Below are positions 52,855 through 64,000 of a stretch of 64,000 nt of DNA, piece by piece (within the stretch, counting starts at the first letter, position 1; every line of letters begins with the position of its first letter). A program made the position numbers and the translations under genes. The notes beneath the pieces were generated by a model. The model did not search any database and was not told the DNA's origin. It worked only from the letters and a program-made list of their open reading frames with translations. This stretch comes from Polychytrium aggregatum (Eukaryota; Chytridiomycota; Chytridiomycetes; Polychytriales), in NCBI RefSeq assembly GCF_025602895.1, contig NW_026516220.1, forward strand, positions 682,001-746,000, written 5' to 3'.

Positions 52855-55800
52855 ATGTCCTCTGCACCCAAGGCCGACGACAAGCCGAACGAGGTTCTTG
52901 GCCCTCGCGGCAACAAGCAAAAGTTTGTCACCAAGACCCCTCTGGGCCGCCCCATCCCCTCGAGCGAGCGCGAGATGGCCGAGGAAAAGGCAAACATCTG
53001 GTCCAGAGTCACCTACGCCTGGATGGACCCGGTCTTTTTCCTTGGCTGGAATCGCATCATCGTCGAGTCGGATCTGTGGCAGATCGGCACCCGCTTCAAG
53101 GCCGACTCGCTCTACGACGCCTTCATGAAGCACTGGAACGCCGAGGTCCATCATGCTGACCCCAATCACAAGCCCTCGCTGGTCAATGCCCTCTACAACT
53201 ACCTGTTCTGGCGAACCGCCCCCGCCGGCCTCCTCAAGGTCTGGTCGGACATGGCAACCATCGTTTCGCCCTACGTCCTCAAGCTTCTGGTGACCTACAT
53301 GTTCGAATACCAGAATGCCGCTGCAGGGGGTGTCCCGCCGCCACCGCTCTCCCAAGGGTATGTTGTCAATCTGGTCCAGCCAGCCAGTGCCAGAGCCGCA
53401 CTCGGGTGCATCGCTTCGGCGGGGATCTTGGCCTGCTCGGTTGCCACGAGGCGGACGAGCAAGGGTCGCATCTCGAGTGCTCTTGCCGTTCCTGCGATCT
53501 CTATTGCTGCGCTAACGCCTGTATCTGCTGTTCTGTGTCCGCCCTGTCTCTGCCTGCAGTCTTGTGTATGCCTTCATCATCCTGGTCCTTCAGGTATACC
53601 TCTCATTCCGGCTGTTTATCGCTACTCAGTCCCGCTCTGTATTGCTCTATAGCCAGGCGGCTCGCTGTCAGATCCCTCATGCGCGATACTGATTTGTCTT
53701 TCTGCTCCCGCTCTCTCCAGATCACCTCATCCTTCTTCCTCGGCTACTACTTCCAACTCACTACCACCAGCGGCATGAGCCTGCGTGCCACCGTTACGAC
53801 TGCCGTATACCGCAAGGCCATGCAGCTCTCTGCTGCCGCTCGCCAGGACTTTAACACCGGCAAGGTCGTCAACGTTATCTCCACCGATGCCAACCGCATG
53901 GAGATCTTCATTACCTATATGCACGTCCTGTGGACCTCGCCTCTTCAAATCGTCGCCATCTCGATCTTCCTGATTGTCTTCCTGGGCCCTGCTGCCATTG
54001 CCGGTATCGCCCTGCTCTTCTTGCTGCTCCCGATCCAGTACCTCCTCACCAAGCGCCTGGGCGCCATCCGCAACTCGGTCGTTCCCCTGACCGACCAGCG
54101 TGTGCGTCTCACCCAAGAGGTCCTTTCCGGCATCCGCGTCATCAAGCTCTTCACCTGGGAGACGCCCTTCCTCAAGAAGATCGCCGACATCCGAAACAAG
54201 GAAGTCCACCAGAACCTGCGCCGCAGCATCATGCAGTCCATCTCGACCACCCTGGCCTTTTCGATTCCCGTCCTCTCTGCCCTGATCTCCATCTCGGCAT
54301 ACGCCGCTCTCAACACACTGACTCCCCAGAGCGCCGGCATCCTGTTCTCGTCCCTGACCTGGTTTTCGATCCTGCGTTTCCCGCTGATGTTCATCCCGGC
54401 CGTCCTGGCCGGTGTCGCCGATTTCCGTGTTGCCATCACTCGTGTCCAGGCGCTCTTGCTTGCTCCCGAGCTCGATCCGCCTTATCCCATCGAAAAGGAG
54501 GCCCCTTACTCGATCAGCATCGAGAACGGTACCTTTATCTGGGAATCGGCCCCCCCTGCCCCCAAGGACGAAGGCAAGAAGGACAAGAAGGACAAGAAGG
54601 ACAAGAAGGACAAGAAAGACTCCAAGAAGAACGGCGGCAAGACCCAGCCCGAAGCCGAGTCTCAAAAGACCATTGCCGAGTCGGACACCAGCAAGGCTAC
54701 CCCCGGCTCCACCGTTGATCTCGCTGGTGTCACTGCCGCCAAGTCCCAGTTCTCGATCAACAACATCACCATCAACATCCCCCGCGGCCAGCTCGTGGCT
54801 GTTGTTGGAAGCGTCGGCGCCGGCAAATCGTCTCTGCTGAACGCCTTGGTCGGTGAGATGCGCAAGGTGGAGGGCACGGTCACCTTCTCGGGCAACGTCG
54901 GCTATTGCCCGCAGCAAGCTTGGATCCAGAACGCAACCGTGGAGAAGAACATTACCTTTGGCCTGGAATACAACCGCGAGCGCTACCTCCAAGTCATCAA
55001 GGCGTGTGCCCTCGAGAAGGATCTCGAAATCCTGCCCGACGGCGATCAGACCGAGATCGGCGAGCGCGGCATCAACCTCTCCGGCGGCCAGAAGCAGCGC
55101 ATCAACATTGCCCGCTGCCTGTACTTTGACAGCGAGATCTGTCTGATGGATGATCCCCTGAGTGCCGTCGACGCCCACGTCGGCAAGTACCTGTTTGAAA
55201 AGTGCATCATGGACGCCATGAAGGGCAAGACCCGCATCCTGGTCACCCACCAGCTGCACTTCCTTCCCCAAGTCGACTACATCATCGTCCTCAAGAACGG
55301 AAACATTGCCGAGCGTGGCACCTACTCCGAGCTGATGCGCGCCGGAAGCGAGTTTTCTCTTTTGATGCAGACCTACGGAGGCGCCGATGAGAACAGCGAA
55401 GAAGGCTCCTCTACCGACGGCGCCGAGGCCGACGACAGCATCCAGGTCGACGCCAAGAGCACCACCGAAACCAAGAAGAAGGACGAGATCGCCCAGGATG
55501 CCCCCAAGAAGGCCCGCGATCTGATGAGCGCTGAGGAGCGTGCCACCGGCGGTGTCAACCGCGGCGTCTGGTCTGCCTATGCTCGCGCCGGAGGTGGCTC
55601 CTTTTTCTTTGCCGGCCTGGTGCTCTCGCTGCTGCTCCTGCAGGCGGCCAGTGTCGGCACCAACTACTGGCTCGTCGTCTGGTCCAACAACGAGATCCCC
55701 AGCTTCGGCATGGGCGGATACCTTGGCATCTACTGGGGCCTGGGCATCGTTCAAACCATCTCGGTCTTTGCGTTCTCGGTCTTTTTCGCATTCACCGGCA

Positions 55801-57504
55801 ATCGTGCGGCCCGTGTCCTGCACGAAGCCGCCTTGGCCCGCATCCTGCGTGCACCCACGTCCTTCTTTGACACCACGCCCCTTGGCCGCATCATCAACCG
55901 CTTCTCCAAGGACCAGGACGGCCTCGATATCACCATTGCCGACTCGTTTCGCATGTTTGCCAACACCCTGGGCAGCTCCATCGCCATCTTCACCATGATT
56001 ATCATCGCCACGCCCTTCTTTGCCATCCCGATGCTGCCGCTCCTCGGAGTGTACTACCTGATGCAGGTCATTTACCGCTCAACCTCGCGCGAGCTCAAGC
56101 GCATGGAGTCCATCACCCGCTCGCCCCTCTATGCCCAGTTCGGAGAGACCCTGACGGGCCTGCCCACGATCCGTGCCTACCGCGAGCAGCAGCGCTTTGT
56201 GGAGCGCAACTCAGCCACCATCGACAAGAACAACGCGCCGTACTTTATGCTCCTGGGCTCGCAGCGCTGGATCGGCCTCCGTCTCGAGTCCATCGGCGGC
56301 TTCCTGGTCTTCCTCGCCGCGCTCTTTGGCATCCTCGCCCGCGACTCGAGCTACTTGACTCCGTCGCTCTTTGGTCTGTCGCTCTCCTATGCCCTCCAAA
56401 TCACCGGAACCCTCAACTGGTGTGTCCGCCAGTTCACCGAGACCGAGATTGCCATGAACGCTGTGGAGCGCGTCGAGCACTATGCCTATCGAACCGAGGT
56501 CGAGGCCGAGGCCATCGTCGAGCACAACCGCCCGCCCAAGAACTGGCCCGCACGCGGCGACATCAAGATCGAGAACCTGCGCCTGCGCTACCAGCCCGAG
56601 CTCCCCGAGGTGCTGCACGGCGTCTCGTTCGCGATCCAGGACCGCCAAAAGATCGGCATTGTCGGCCGCACGGGCAGCGGCAAGTCGTCGCTGATGGTGG
56701 CTCTCTTCCGTATGGCCGAGCCTTCTGCGGGCTCCAAGATCGAGATCGACGGCGTCGACGTCCTCAACATTGGCTTGACCGATCTCCGCAGCAAGCTCGC
56801 TATCATCCCGCAGGACCCCACGCTGTTCTCGGGCACCATCCGCACCAACCTCGATCCCTTCAACGAGCACACTGACGACGAGATCTGGGACGCCATCGCC
56901 CGCAGCAACCTCAAGAACAAGGTCGTGGAGATGGAGGGCAAGCTCGACGGCGCGGTGAGCGAAGGCGGCGAGAACCTGTCGGTCGGCCAGCGCCAGCTCC
57001 TGTGTCTGGCCCGTGCCATGCTCAAGAAGCCCAAGGTCCTGATCATGGACGAAGGTGAGTCTCGGGCGCACTGTGGGGCTGCAACTCGCTCTCATTCTAT
57101 CGAGGACCACATCATATGCCGGTCGGACAGACCTTGCGCGATAGCTGGGCTCGACTGCGTCTAACCCCGGTTTTCTGCTTCTCTGTTTCTCTGCTTCTGT
57201 CTCAGCCACCGCGAACGTCGACTACGAGACCGACGCCATCATCCAGCAGTGTCTGCGCGATGACTTTTCCGAGGCTACGATCCTCACGATCGCCCATCGC
57301 CTGAACACCATCATCGACTACGACCGCGTCCTGGTCATGGACCACGGCAACATTGCCGAGTACGGCCACCCCTCGGAGCTGCTGTCGAACGAGAATGGTG
57401 TTCTGTACAGCATGGTGCAGGAGACCGGCCCGTCGAACGCCGAGCTGCTGATTGGCCAAGCCAAGGCGGCGTATGATGCCACCCACGGCACCAACTCGAA
57501 CTAG
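52855..57504 (+). CDS. ABCC-family (MRP/Yor1-type) ABC transporter
   Basis: Four exons, 52855-53357, 53560-53593 (a 34-nt micro-exon), 53721-57054 and 57206-57504, give 1389 aa. It lacks the extra N-terminal TMD0, so it is the short form, like Yor1 or ABCC4. Order: N-terminal elbow, TMD1, NBD1 (Walker A GSVGAGKSS about 543, ABC signature NLSGGQKQR, Walker B CLMDDP with Asp in place of the catalytic Glu as usual for ABCC NBD1), a linker, TMD2, NBD2 (Walker A GRTGSGKSS about 1162, ENLSVGQRQ, Walker B VLIMDEATAN split by the last intron, H-loop IAHR). An insertion before NBD1 is made of repeated KKD units encoded by a 9-bp repeat (about 54575-54620). It likely exports drugs, conjugates or lipids at the plasma membrane or vacuole; the substrate cannot be read. 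Confidence 0.9.
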
Positions 57505-58531
57505 ACCAGACCCCCATACTCGAACCATCTGAACGTGTGCAAATCAATGAAAGCCGCCGGATCATATTAACTCCAGGGAGGGGGGAGTGCTCCACAACAC
57601 ATCATCATCCTGGCACCCATCCGCCTGTTTTCCGATCCTGGCTGTGAGAAATGGAAGAGGCCTCAACCCACAAACCTGTATCGAGCAATACCTAGCAACA
57701 ATATCAAATCACTCCCTGCTCCTCAACTGAGGTTGTCTGGGCCCGTGCAGGAGTGAGGGGCGGGAGATTGGAGCGTGTGGCTGCTGGCCAGAACACAGCC
57801 AGAGACAGCCAGTATGCAGGCCCGCAAAGCGGAAAGGCTGCACCGGGAGGCGAGCGAAAAGCGCAAGAAGCGCCTGTGCACAAGGAGCGAAAAAAGGCAA
57901 GGAACAGGACCGGGTCTGGGGACATGGCGGACGGCGTGTGTCCGAAGACATGCCCCATGTGATGGCGCTGGGTCCTGCGCTCTGCAAACCGTGCGCTGCA
58001 GTGCGATTCAACTGGGACGGAATGCCATCTGCTGCAATGCAATCGAATGCAAGCAACAGGTTGACCCCCTCGTGGGCCGTGGCCCGTGGGCAGAGCGGGA
58101 ATGCAGCTTGCTGGCGGGGAGGGGATCGGCGTCTCCGTCCCAGGTCGATTATCCAGGATCAAACATCAAGAGCCAGATACCCACCGAGAACGACATCCAC
58201 CAAGAGCGATATCCATCCAACCACAACTACTCAAGAACGACATCCACCGAGGGACGCATCGGTTATCACGGGTTCATTGAACTTCCACTGCGCCCCCACC
58301 CTCGTCCAGCCCGCAAACCTCGAGTCCAAAGCAGCCTCTTTCCCACCCGGCTTGGTCTTTCCATCTCTCGGCGGTCTTCCTCGATCAATCCCTTGGTCTG
58401 CTTGTCTGGGCTCACGGCCGAAGCGCATCAACCTCTGCCGAGCTGAGCCGAGCCGAGCCGAACCAAGCTTTGCCTGACCCCGATCGGCAAGACCACCGTC
58501 CAACCTCTTTCGACCACCCCAGCAAACCTTC
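57505..58531. other. 1.0-kb spacer, ABC 3' end and DUF726 gene promoter
   Basis: Nothing coding is recognisable. A GAGCCGAGCC/GAACC repeat lies at 58440-58465 in the presumed 5'UTR of the next gene, and short ATCCA/ACCGAG direct repeats occur at 58180-58250. Confidence 0.4.
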
Positions 58532-61500
58532 ATGGACGAAGCCCAGCCACCACCACCGCTTCCTCCGAGGGCAAGGATACGCCAGGGCCGCCCCGACAGC
58601 TCCAGTCTCCCTCGGCGATCCCTGGGCCGGGACGAAGAGACGCCCTGGAACCGCAAGTCGCCTCAACCCCGGACGATGGATATCTTTGGCCACATCAACA
58701 GCCCGCGGGATCTGCCCGAGAACTCGCTCTCGTCCATGTTTGGGCAGAAGCCTCGGGCGGTTCGGCCACCCGGCCTGCAGCAGCCGGCACATGGATCAGT
58801 GATTTCGCAGTCTGGGCCAAGCTCGCCGGCGTCACCTTCATCTCCTGGACAGCCTGTCCGGCGGTCGTCTGGCACATCGAATGCGACCCGGCCTGGCGGC
58901 AGCAGCAGCTTGCAGGACGAAAAGAGCAATCAGATCATGATCTTCTCGACCATGATATGGCTGCTGCTCGAGCAAAACGTCCGTGAGCTCGAGGACACCA
59001 CGCAAAGCCCCCGTGGCTCGACTGCGTCTTCCCGCCCGTCGTCTCGGCCGTCGTCTCGACCGGCATCGCTGCATGCACTCTCGGGCGAGGGCCAGGATGA
59101 CGTCGTGGAGCCGGTTGGCTGCCAGCTCGATGGGCGCATCGACGTGGGGTTTTGCGTCCTGAACTTGCATCTGCTCAAGGACACCTTGCACCCAGCCATG
59201 TTCCATTACGTTTCATGGCTGCGGGGTCTGTGCCATGGGTTCTTTGAATCGAATGGACTGACGCCGGACGGTAAGGGCAGCATTCCTTTCTTTGGTCAGC
59301 ACTCTCGGTCCCTGATCTTTGTGACGTGGTCATATCCAAGGCTGACGACCCTCGGCGCGTTCTAATCCCGGCCCAGAGGTGAAGATGACCATGCGTCTGT
59401 CGCAGGGCCAGTCCGGGGTCGCACTGGAAAGCATCCTCGAGAGCTTCTTTGTTCACTACTGGCAATCCAACGCCGGAGCCAGCGTCAGCGGCGAGCTCGA
59501 GGGTGTCTCGTCGGGCCCGCCGCAGATCCGCCACGAAGATGCCCGGCTGCAAGAAATCGTCGGCGACCTCGTCCTGAACCTGATTTGCTCCGACCTCCAC
59601 TTCCATGCCCAGGAGCAGCACGAACTTCGATATGACGCCCGGCTCAGGGCTTTCATCCGCCAACTCATTGGCACAATGCTGAGGCCCAGGGTCTTTCGCG
59701 ACGACGGGCTGGTGGTGAGTCCTCCGAGTCCTCCGCTGCCGCCTCACAACAGCGTCATCGACGACGGCGACGACCCGTTCCACACAATGGTCCTGAGCCA
59801 GGTGGCCGTTCGAGACCGACAGGACGGCAGCAGCAATGACGAAGCAATCGACACGGGTAGCACAAGCAATGGCGTTGATTCTTCCGAGAACAACGAAGGC
59901 GCCTACCCCGCTGCTAAGAACGAAACCACTGGCATTGTTGATGCCAGCTGGACCGGCGATGCCAGCGGCACGTTCGATAAAGGAAGGTCATTCGAATCGA
60001 GCCCAGCACATCCTGAGAATCGGTCGCGGCAGCGGGATGACCAGATCTCGGAGCCCGACAACAGCGGCGGCCGGTCCCGCCAGTCCAGCGCCGCCAGCTC
60101 ATTCCAGGACTCGCATCGGCGACTGGGCAAGATCGAGGGGTTCCTGCTGTCCCAGGTCGAGCATCAAGCTGCCGACCAGGTGTGGTCGGAAGTGCAAGCA
60201 TCCCAACACAAGCGCGACGAGGACGGCGATGCCCTGTTTGCCGGGCAGGCCAGCGCCAAAGAAAGCTCCTCGCAGCGGGTGCGCAAGTGGCTTACGATTG
60301 GCCTGGCGACCGTTGGCGGAGGTGTTGCTGTCGGGCTGACAGGAGGCCTGGCGGCACCACTACTGGGGGCTGGACTTGGATCGCTGTTTGCGGGCATGGG
60401 CATCGGCGGTGCAGCCGCGATTGCTACGGGCCTGGGAACGACGGCCGGTGCAGCAATCGTCGGGACACTCTTTGGCGTCACTGGAGGCGGTGTTGCCGGT
60501 AAGTCGCTCCGTCATGCATGTGCATGTGCGCTGGTCTTTGTTCCAACACCATCCTCCTCCTGGGAGCGGCGCACTTATCCATGAAAGCTAGACTGTCGGG
60601 CGGGTGCAGCCCGCGCTCGAGGTCTGGAGATCGATGAACGAAATTGATCGTCATGGAGGACTGTGACACGCACCGATTCGCATGGCTGGACTCTGACTGA
60701 CCGAGCTCTCTGGCACTGTTGTGCGCCTGGCGACATACCCAATCCGAATCCACGATCTCGGGACGACCATTGGAACATGCGAAAACTGGGAAACTGGGAA
60801 ACTGGGAAACTGGGAAATGGAATCCATAGCCTACAAGTTTAATCGGCGGCTCAAGGGCATCGAAGAGTTCCGATTCGTGTCGATGGCGGCGCCGGAACGC
60901 AGCATGCACGTCATCATTGCAATCTCTGGATGGCTCAACACCATGGACGATGCTCACGAGCCGTGGGCGATGCTGCCGAGCTACTGTCCCCTATCCGAGA
61001 TCGACTGTCTGGTCTACGACTCGAAGCACATGCTTGCGCTCGGCGGGGCGTTCTCGAGCTTCCTGACGACAGGCGCCGTGACGGTCGCGGCAACCGAGAT
61101 CCTGAAGCAAACTGTCCTGGCAACGCTGGTGTCAGCCATCATCTGGCCCGTGGGCTTGCTGCAGTGGAGCTACGTGATTGACAACCCGTGGTCGGTTGGG
61201 CTGGACCGATCGATCAAGGCCGGCCGACTGCTGGCAACCGAGGTACTGCTGCAGAACATCCACGGCAAACGACCGGTGACGCTCGTAGGCTGGGGCCTGG
61301 GTGCTCGCGTCATCTACCAGTGCCTGCTGGAGCTGGCTGCAGAAGGAGCAGCTGGCCAACGCGACGTCTGGGGCATTGTCGACAGCGTCTATCTGTTTGG
61401 GACGCCCATATACGTGATCCCGGAGGAGCTGCAGCGATGCGTATCGGTGGTGGCCGGCCGGTTTGTGAACGGATACAGCAGCCGCGACTGGTTCCTGCGG

Positions 61501-61764
61501 TTTCTGTTCCGGTCGATTGCGCCGACGGCCCGATACCACTACGGCGTCCTTGGTCTGAATCCGATCGGGCTCGATGGCGTTGGGCCGGTCGACCTCATTG
61601 GCGAGGGCAACCGGTTCCGGATGGGGCGGATCGAGAACTACGAGCTCGGGGATCTCGTTGGCGGTGACCACATCCAGTACAAGGACCACATGAACGAAAT
61701 CCTGGACCGGGTGGGGTTCGAGCGCGGGACGAACGAAAAGGAAGGCGGAGTGATGGTGGTGTGA
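58532..61764 (+). CDS. DUF726 / TMCO4-like protein (yeast Mil1-like) lacking the nucleophile Ser
   Basis: Three exons, 58532-59270, 59377-60498 and 60830-61764, give 931 aa. The N-terminal 130 residues are Pro/Ser-rich. A helical region follows (about 130-370), then a disordered stretch, then a Gly-rich hydrophobic segment (LTIGLATVGGGVAVGL through AAIVGTLFGVTGGGVAG), a loop AYKFNRRLKGIEEF and an alpha/beta-hydrolase-like C-terminal domain (VIIAISGWLN, DCLVYDSKHMLALGG, VDSVYLFGTP, RFVNGYSSRDWFLRFLFR). This is the layout of TMCO4 and yeast Mil1. The nucleophile-elbow motif, normally G-x-S-L-G-A-R, reads GWGLGARV here, with Gly at position 776 (codon 61294-61296), so catalytic hydrolase activity is doubtful. 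The family is linked to clathrin-adaptor membrane traffic in yeast. The last intron carries an AAACTGGG tandem repeat. Confidence 0.8.
60782..60819 (+). repeat. AAACTGGG tandem repeat in the last intron of the DUF726 gene
   Basis: Four to five copies of an 8-bp unit lie immediately before the branch/acceptor region of the intron ending at 60829. Confidence 0.85.
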
Positions 61765-62867
61765 CGAGACAGGGGTAATGGCCAGGGGTGGTTTCAAAAT
61801 CTAGCACAACCGTCAATCCCCGTAGTCTTGAATACACTCGGTCGATCCCCTGTAGCGATTGGTGTTGATGACTCGATGTGGGAACACTGTATATCATCCG
61901 CTCGCCGAGGTCTTGCAGCGATGTTGCTCTTTGCCCTGCGTCTTTCTGCCTCATCCCAGGTATGTCTTGTTGCTCTGACCAGCAGTGGCTGCATCTGCAG
62001 CGGCTCGCTGGTTCGGTCGTGCCCACTCACTCCATGCAGCTCCCTCGCACAGGGAAATGACTTGACCCACTTGGCCGGGTGTGATATGATCCGAATACGC
62101 CGTGTTTGTCCGAATGAGACAACGTGTCCATTGTCTATTCACCATGATGCGATTCCACGCCCAATGACGAGACGGTGCTGTCGCTGCTGGGAGTAGCACC
62201 CCTTTGGCAGCCGACAGGCAAGCCCGCACTGGCAGGTCAAGCCAAGAAGCGCCCGGCCACCACGAACCTTCGGTCGTGCGGGAGTTTGCGCCATTTCTCC
62301 GGTGGGAACTCTGCCGGGTTTGGGGTCCGTCTGGCAGGAAGCCGAGACATGCGGGACGCAACACTTTGTCAACAGAAGGGCGGGGGCTTGGCGGTCAACA
62401 GGCAAGCCACCTCGAACACAACAACTCTCCCGGAACAATCAAGGTGGCGGGCAGTCGTTCCTCGACAGACCCGAACAACCGAAAGCGCAACCGCGAAACG
62501 GCCACGGAACGGCCACCGAACAGCCACCGCCAACTCTGGGCGATTGCGCCTTCGGGCTGGAGTGCGGATACACGTGATATGCTGCGCGTGTGTGCGACAT
62601 CCGCCTGCCGAATCCGGCAGCAGCCAATCGGCGCGCGCCGCGGGTGCGACAGAAAAAAAGCGCAGCGCGCGACGCCGGTTTGCGCGGCGCACTGTGACTG
62701 TGCGGGTGTGCCACGCCATTTTTGGCGTTTCCGACATTGGCCGACATCGGCCGACAGACCCCACCCCGGGGTATAAAACCCGGCCGCCGCGGCCAGCCCT
62801 CTCCGCCCCTCCTCCATCTCATCTCGCCGTCTGCATCTCTTTTTTCTTCTTCGCTCTCGACCTCGAA
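61765..62867. promoter_or_regulatory. Spacer with dispersed repeat copy and MLRQ-gene promoter
   Basis: The left half holds the second copy of the dispersed repeat (61927-62140) and, before it, the segment shared with 41812-41842. The right half is the promoter of the small mitochondrial gene: GTATAAAA at 62770-62777, about 95 nt before the ATG, preceded by three CCGACATTGG/CGGCCGACA-like direct repeats at 62728-62760. CG-rich blocks (GCGCGC) lie at about 62630-62690. Confidence 0.55.
61927..62140 (+). repeat. Dispersed ~210-bp repeat, copy 2
   Basis: This is the plus-orientation partner of 10079-10290. The alignment is continuous with scattered substitutions and only small gaps, so the copies derive from one element but are not recent duplicates. 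Confidence 0.75.
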
Positions 62868-63447
62868 ATGGCTGGCTACACCCTTACCCGTGTCCCCGCT
62901 GGTGTCTACCCCCTCTTCGCCATCATGGGCATTGCCACTGTTGGTGCTGGCTGGTGGCTCACGTAAGTATCCGCTGCGGGATCTGCTGCTGCCTGCCTCG
63001 TCGATCCGGCTGTGTCCAAAGTGCCTGCGGTCCGCCCGGTTCTCCGCCCTTACCCTCATGCATTCTTGGTTGCTGCAGCTACCTGGCCCGTCACCAGGAC
63101 ATCGTCTGGAACCGCAAGTAAGTAGCCTTCTCCATTCGTCCAGCCGTGCGAGTCCCGATTGACAAGAGGATGAATAGCAAAACACAATGGGAATCTCTCT
63201 GAAACAACACCTGTAGAGAGCGTTTTGGAAACCTGATCACTTCAGTCGTGCGATGCCGGTTGCGTGCCCGGAATCTGCCCGGCTTCTGTCCAGACACAAT
63301 CCGACCAGTCGAGCTGACCCACATTTGCTGTGCTGTTGATACAGGAGCAACCCCCAGCCCTGGCAGGCCGTCCAGCAGAACCAGACCACCAAGCTCTATG
63401 ACCCCAACGCCCGCTTCGATTCCAAGTGGCGCCGCACCGAGTTCTAA
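62868..63447 (+). CDS. NDUFA4/MLRQ-like (B12D family) small mitochondrial inner-membrane protein
   Basis: Three exons, 62868-62962, 63079-63117 and 63345-63447, give 78 aa; all junctions are in phase 2. The sequence has a short N-terminus, one membrane helix (YPLFAIMGIATVGAGWWLTYLA), then DIVWNRK, NPQPWQAV and TKLYDPNARF, the conserved pattern of the B12D/NDUFA4 family (YPL helix, VVWNRK, NPxPW, TKLY). Fungal members are annotated as NADH-ubiquinone reductase MLRQ subunits; animal NDUFA4 is now assigned to cytochrome c oxidase. A strong TATA box and compact 5'UTR suggest high expression, as expected for a respiratory-chain gene. Confidence 0.88.
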
Positions 63448-64000
63448 GCGCTCCATCAACGCAACTACCTCTCTCTGTCCGCATGTTCATTGATCCCATC
63501 GTTTACCCCCGGCTCGGGTTGTCTCCAGTCTAGAAGTTGTGTGCAGTGCGATCGTTTGCCCGAAACCGACCTGTAGATTCGGACGGCAGTATCTTTTTCT
63601 TCCCCCAAAGACTCCGTTGCTCTCGTGGTCTCTTCTCCCCTTTGCTCTCGTGCAGCTGCACAAGCTCCGTATAAATACAGCGTAGCCAGATTTTGGTCTG
63701 TTTTGGACACGATGCGCGATCTTCGCCGAGGTATTGCCTGGGTTGGTTCGGTGGGGTTTGCGTGCTGGCAAATCCACATTGCCTGCGGTGCTGGGGCGGG
63801 CGGGGTCCTGCCATCGATCCATTGCGGGATCTGTCTGTGGCGCATGACACGGAGGAGGGATGCAATCGTATCGACATTCGGGGCCTTCGGGATACAGCGC
63901 TTCCAAAATGAAATGAGACACCCTCGTTTTGCTCTATGACTGTGTTTTTTTCTGGAACCTGAATGCACCCACCCACTCATCGCATTCACGGCCAGGCACA
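63448..64000. other. Right-edge region, possibly the start of another gene
   Basis: A TATAAATA box at 63672-63679 is followed by an ATG at 63711. The frame from there (MRDLRRGIAWVGSVGFACWQ) is open to 63939 but has no recognisable motif. Minus-strand frames covering 63989-63465 are equally unsupported. I call no gene. Confidence 0.3.

Noticed and set aside
53727-55823. 698-codon minus-strand frame opposite the ABC transporter
   Set aside because: Antisense shadow; the plus strand has complete ABC motifs and codon structure.
56211-57209. 332-codon minus-strand frame
   Set aside because: Antisense shadow of NBD2 of the ABC transporter.
1-64000. tRNA, rRNA or CRISPR features
   Set aside because: I looked for tRNA B-box-like sequences with cloverleaf pairing and for regularly spaced direct repeats and saw none that hold; the tandem arrays present are minisatellites in a eukaryotic genome.

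Overview
The window is nuclear DNA of a fungus with a moderately GC-rich genome. Nearly every gene is split by short spliceosomal introns (39 to about 320 nt where I could place both ends). The gene set points to an early-diverging, probably zoosporic (chytrid-like) fungus: it combines fungal hallmarks (CBM19-type chitin-binding tail, Mit_KHE1/Mrx19, CBS-PB1 Mug70-like protein, B12D-type MLRQ subunit) with genes that many Dikarya have lost (augmin subunit HAUS4, LAMTOR3/MP1, an ARID-RFX-zinc-finger protein of ARID2/RSC9 type). The species itself cannot be read from the sequence. All gene models below were built by hand from reading-frame continuity, GT..AG sites and family homology; there is no transcript evidence.

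Layout. 1-3041: a Tad1/L1-like LINE on the minus strand, open across the whole reading frame and running off the left edge. 3261-16422: a tandem cluster of four paralogous large GTPases (called A to D here), A on the minus strand and B, C, D on the plus strand, all sharing one phase-1 intron position between G1 and G3. 16502-19224: a broken second LINE of the same superfamily (minus strand). 19627-26267: Mit_KHE1-like protein (+), Rcr-like membrane protein (-), a small unknown protein (+), HAUS4-like augmin subunit (-), and a possible HMG/alpha-box protein (+). 26750-32392: secreted papain-like protease with a C-terminal CBM19-like module (-) and an Erf2-type DHHC palmitoyltransferase (-). 32987-38270: four-CBS/PB1/tail-anchored protein (+) and LAMTOR3 (-). 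39814-46654: XBP1/HAC1-like bZIP factor (+) and ARID2/RSC9-like chromatin remodeller subunit (-). 47719-51582: membrane-anchored cyclic-nucleotide phosphodiesterase (+). 52855-57504: ABCC transporter (+). 58532-61764: TMCO4/Mil1-like DUF726 protein (+). 62868-63447: NDUFA4/MLRQ-like mitochondrial protein (+).

The most unusual part is the GTPase cluster. Its members have a GETGVGKS P-loop, a DTPGMGD G3 motif, a conserved downstream block and a C-terminal Cys/His-rich region with coiled coils, like an uncharacterised eukaryotic family related to AIG1/GIMAP-type GTPases. B and C share a 456-bp block that is identical base for base inside otherwise diverged genes (recent gene conversion). C ends in a hydrophobic tail anchor, and the equivalent tail of B lies out of frame. 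A appears fused to a large extra N-terminal domain. LINEs flank both sides of the cluster. This looks like a rapidly evolving, recombining GTPase family, and a self-defence or membrane-remodelling role is a hypothesis only.

Other genes are mostly single-copy housekeeping or signalling genes: TORC1/MAPK scaffolding (LAMTOR3), cAMP breakdown, Ras palmitoylation, stress transcription, chromatin remodelling and transport. Intergenic DNA is rich in minisatellites and contains two clear copies of a dispersed ~210-bp repeat.
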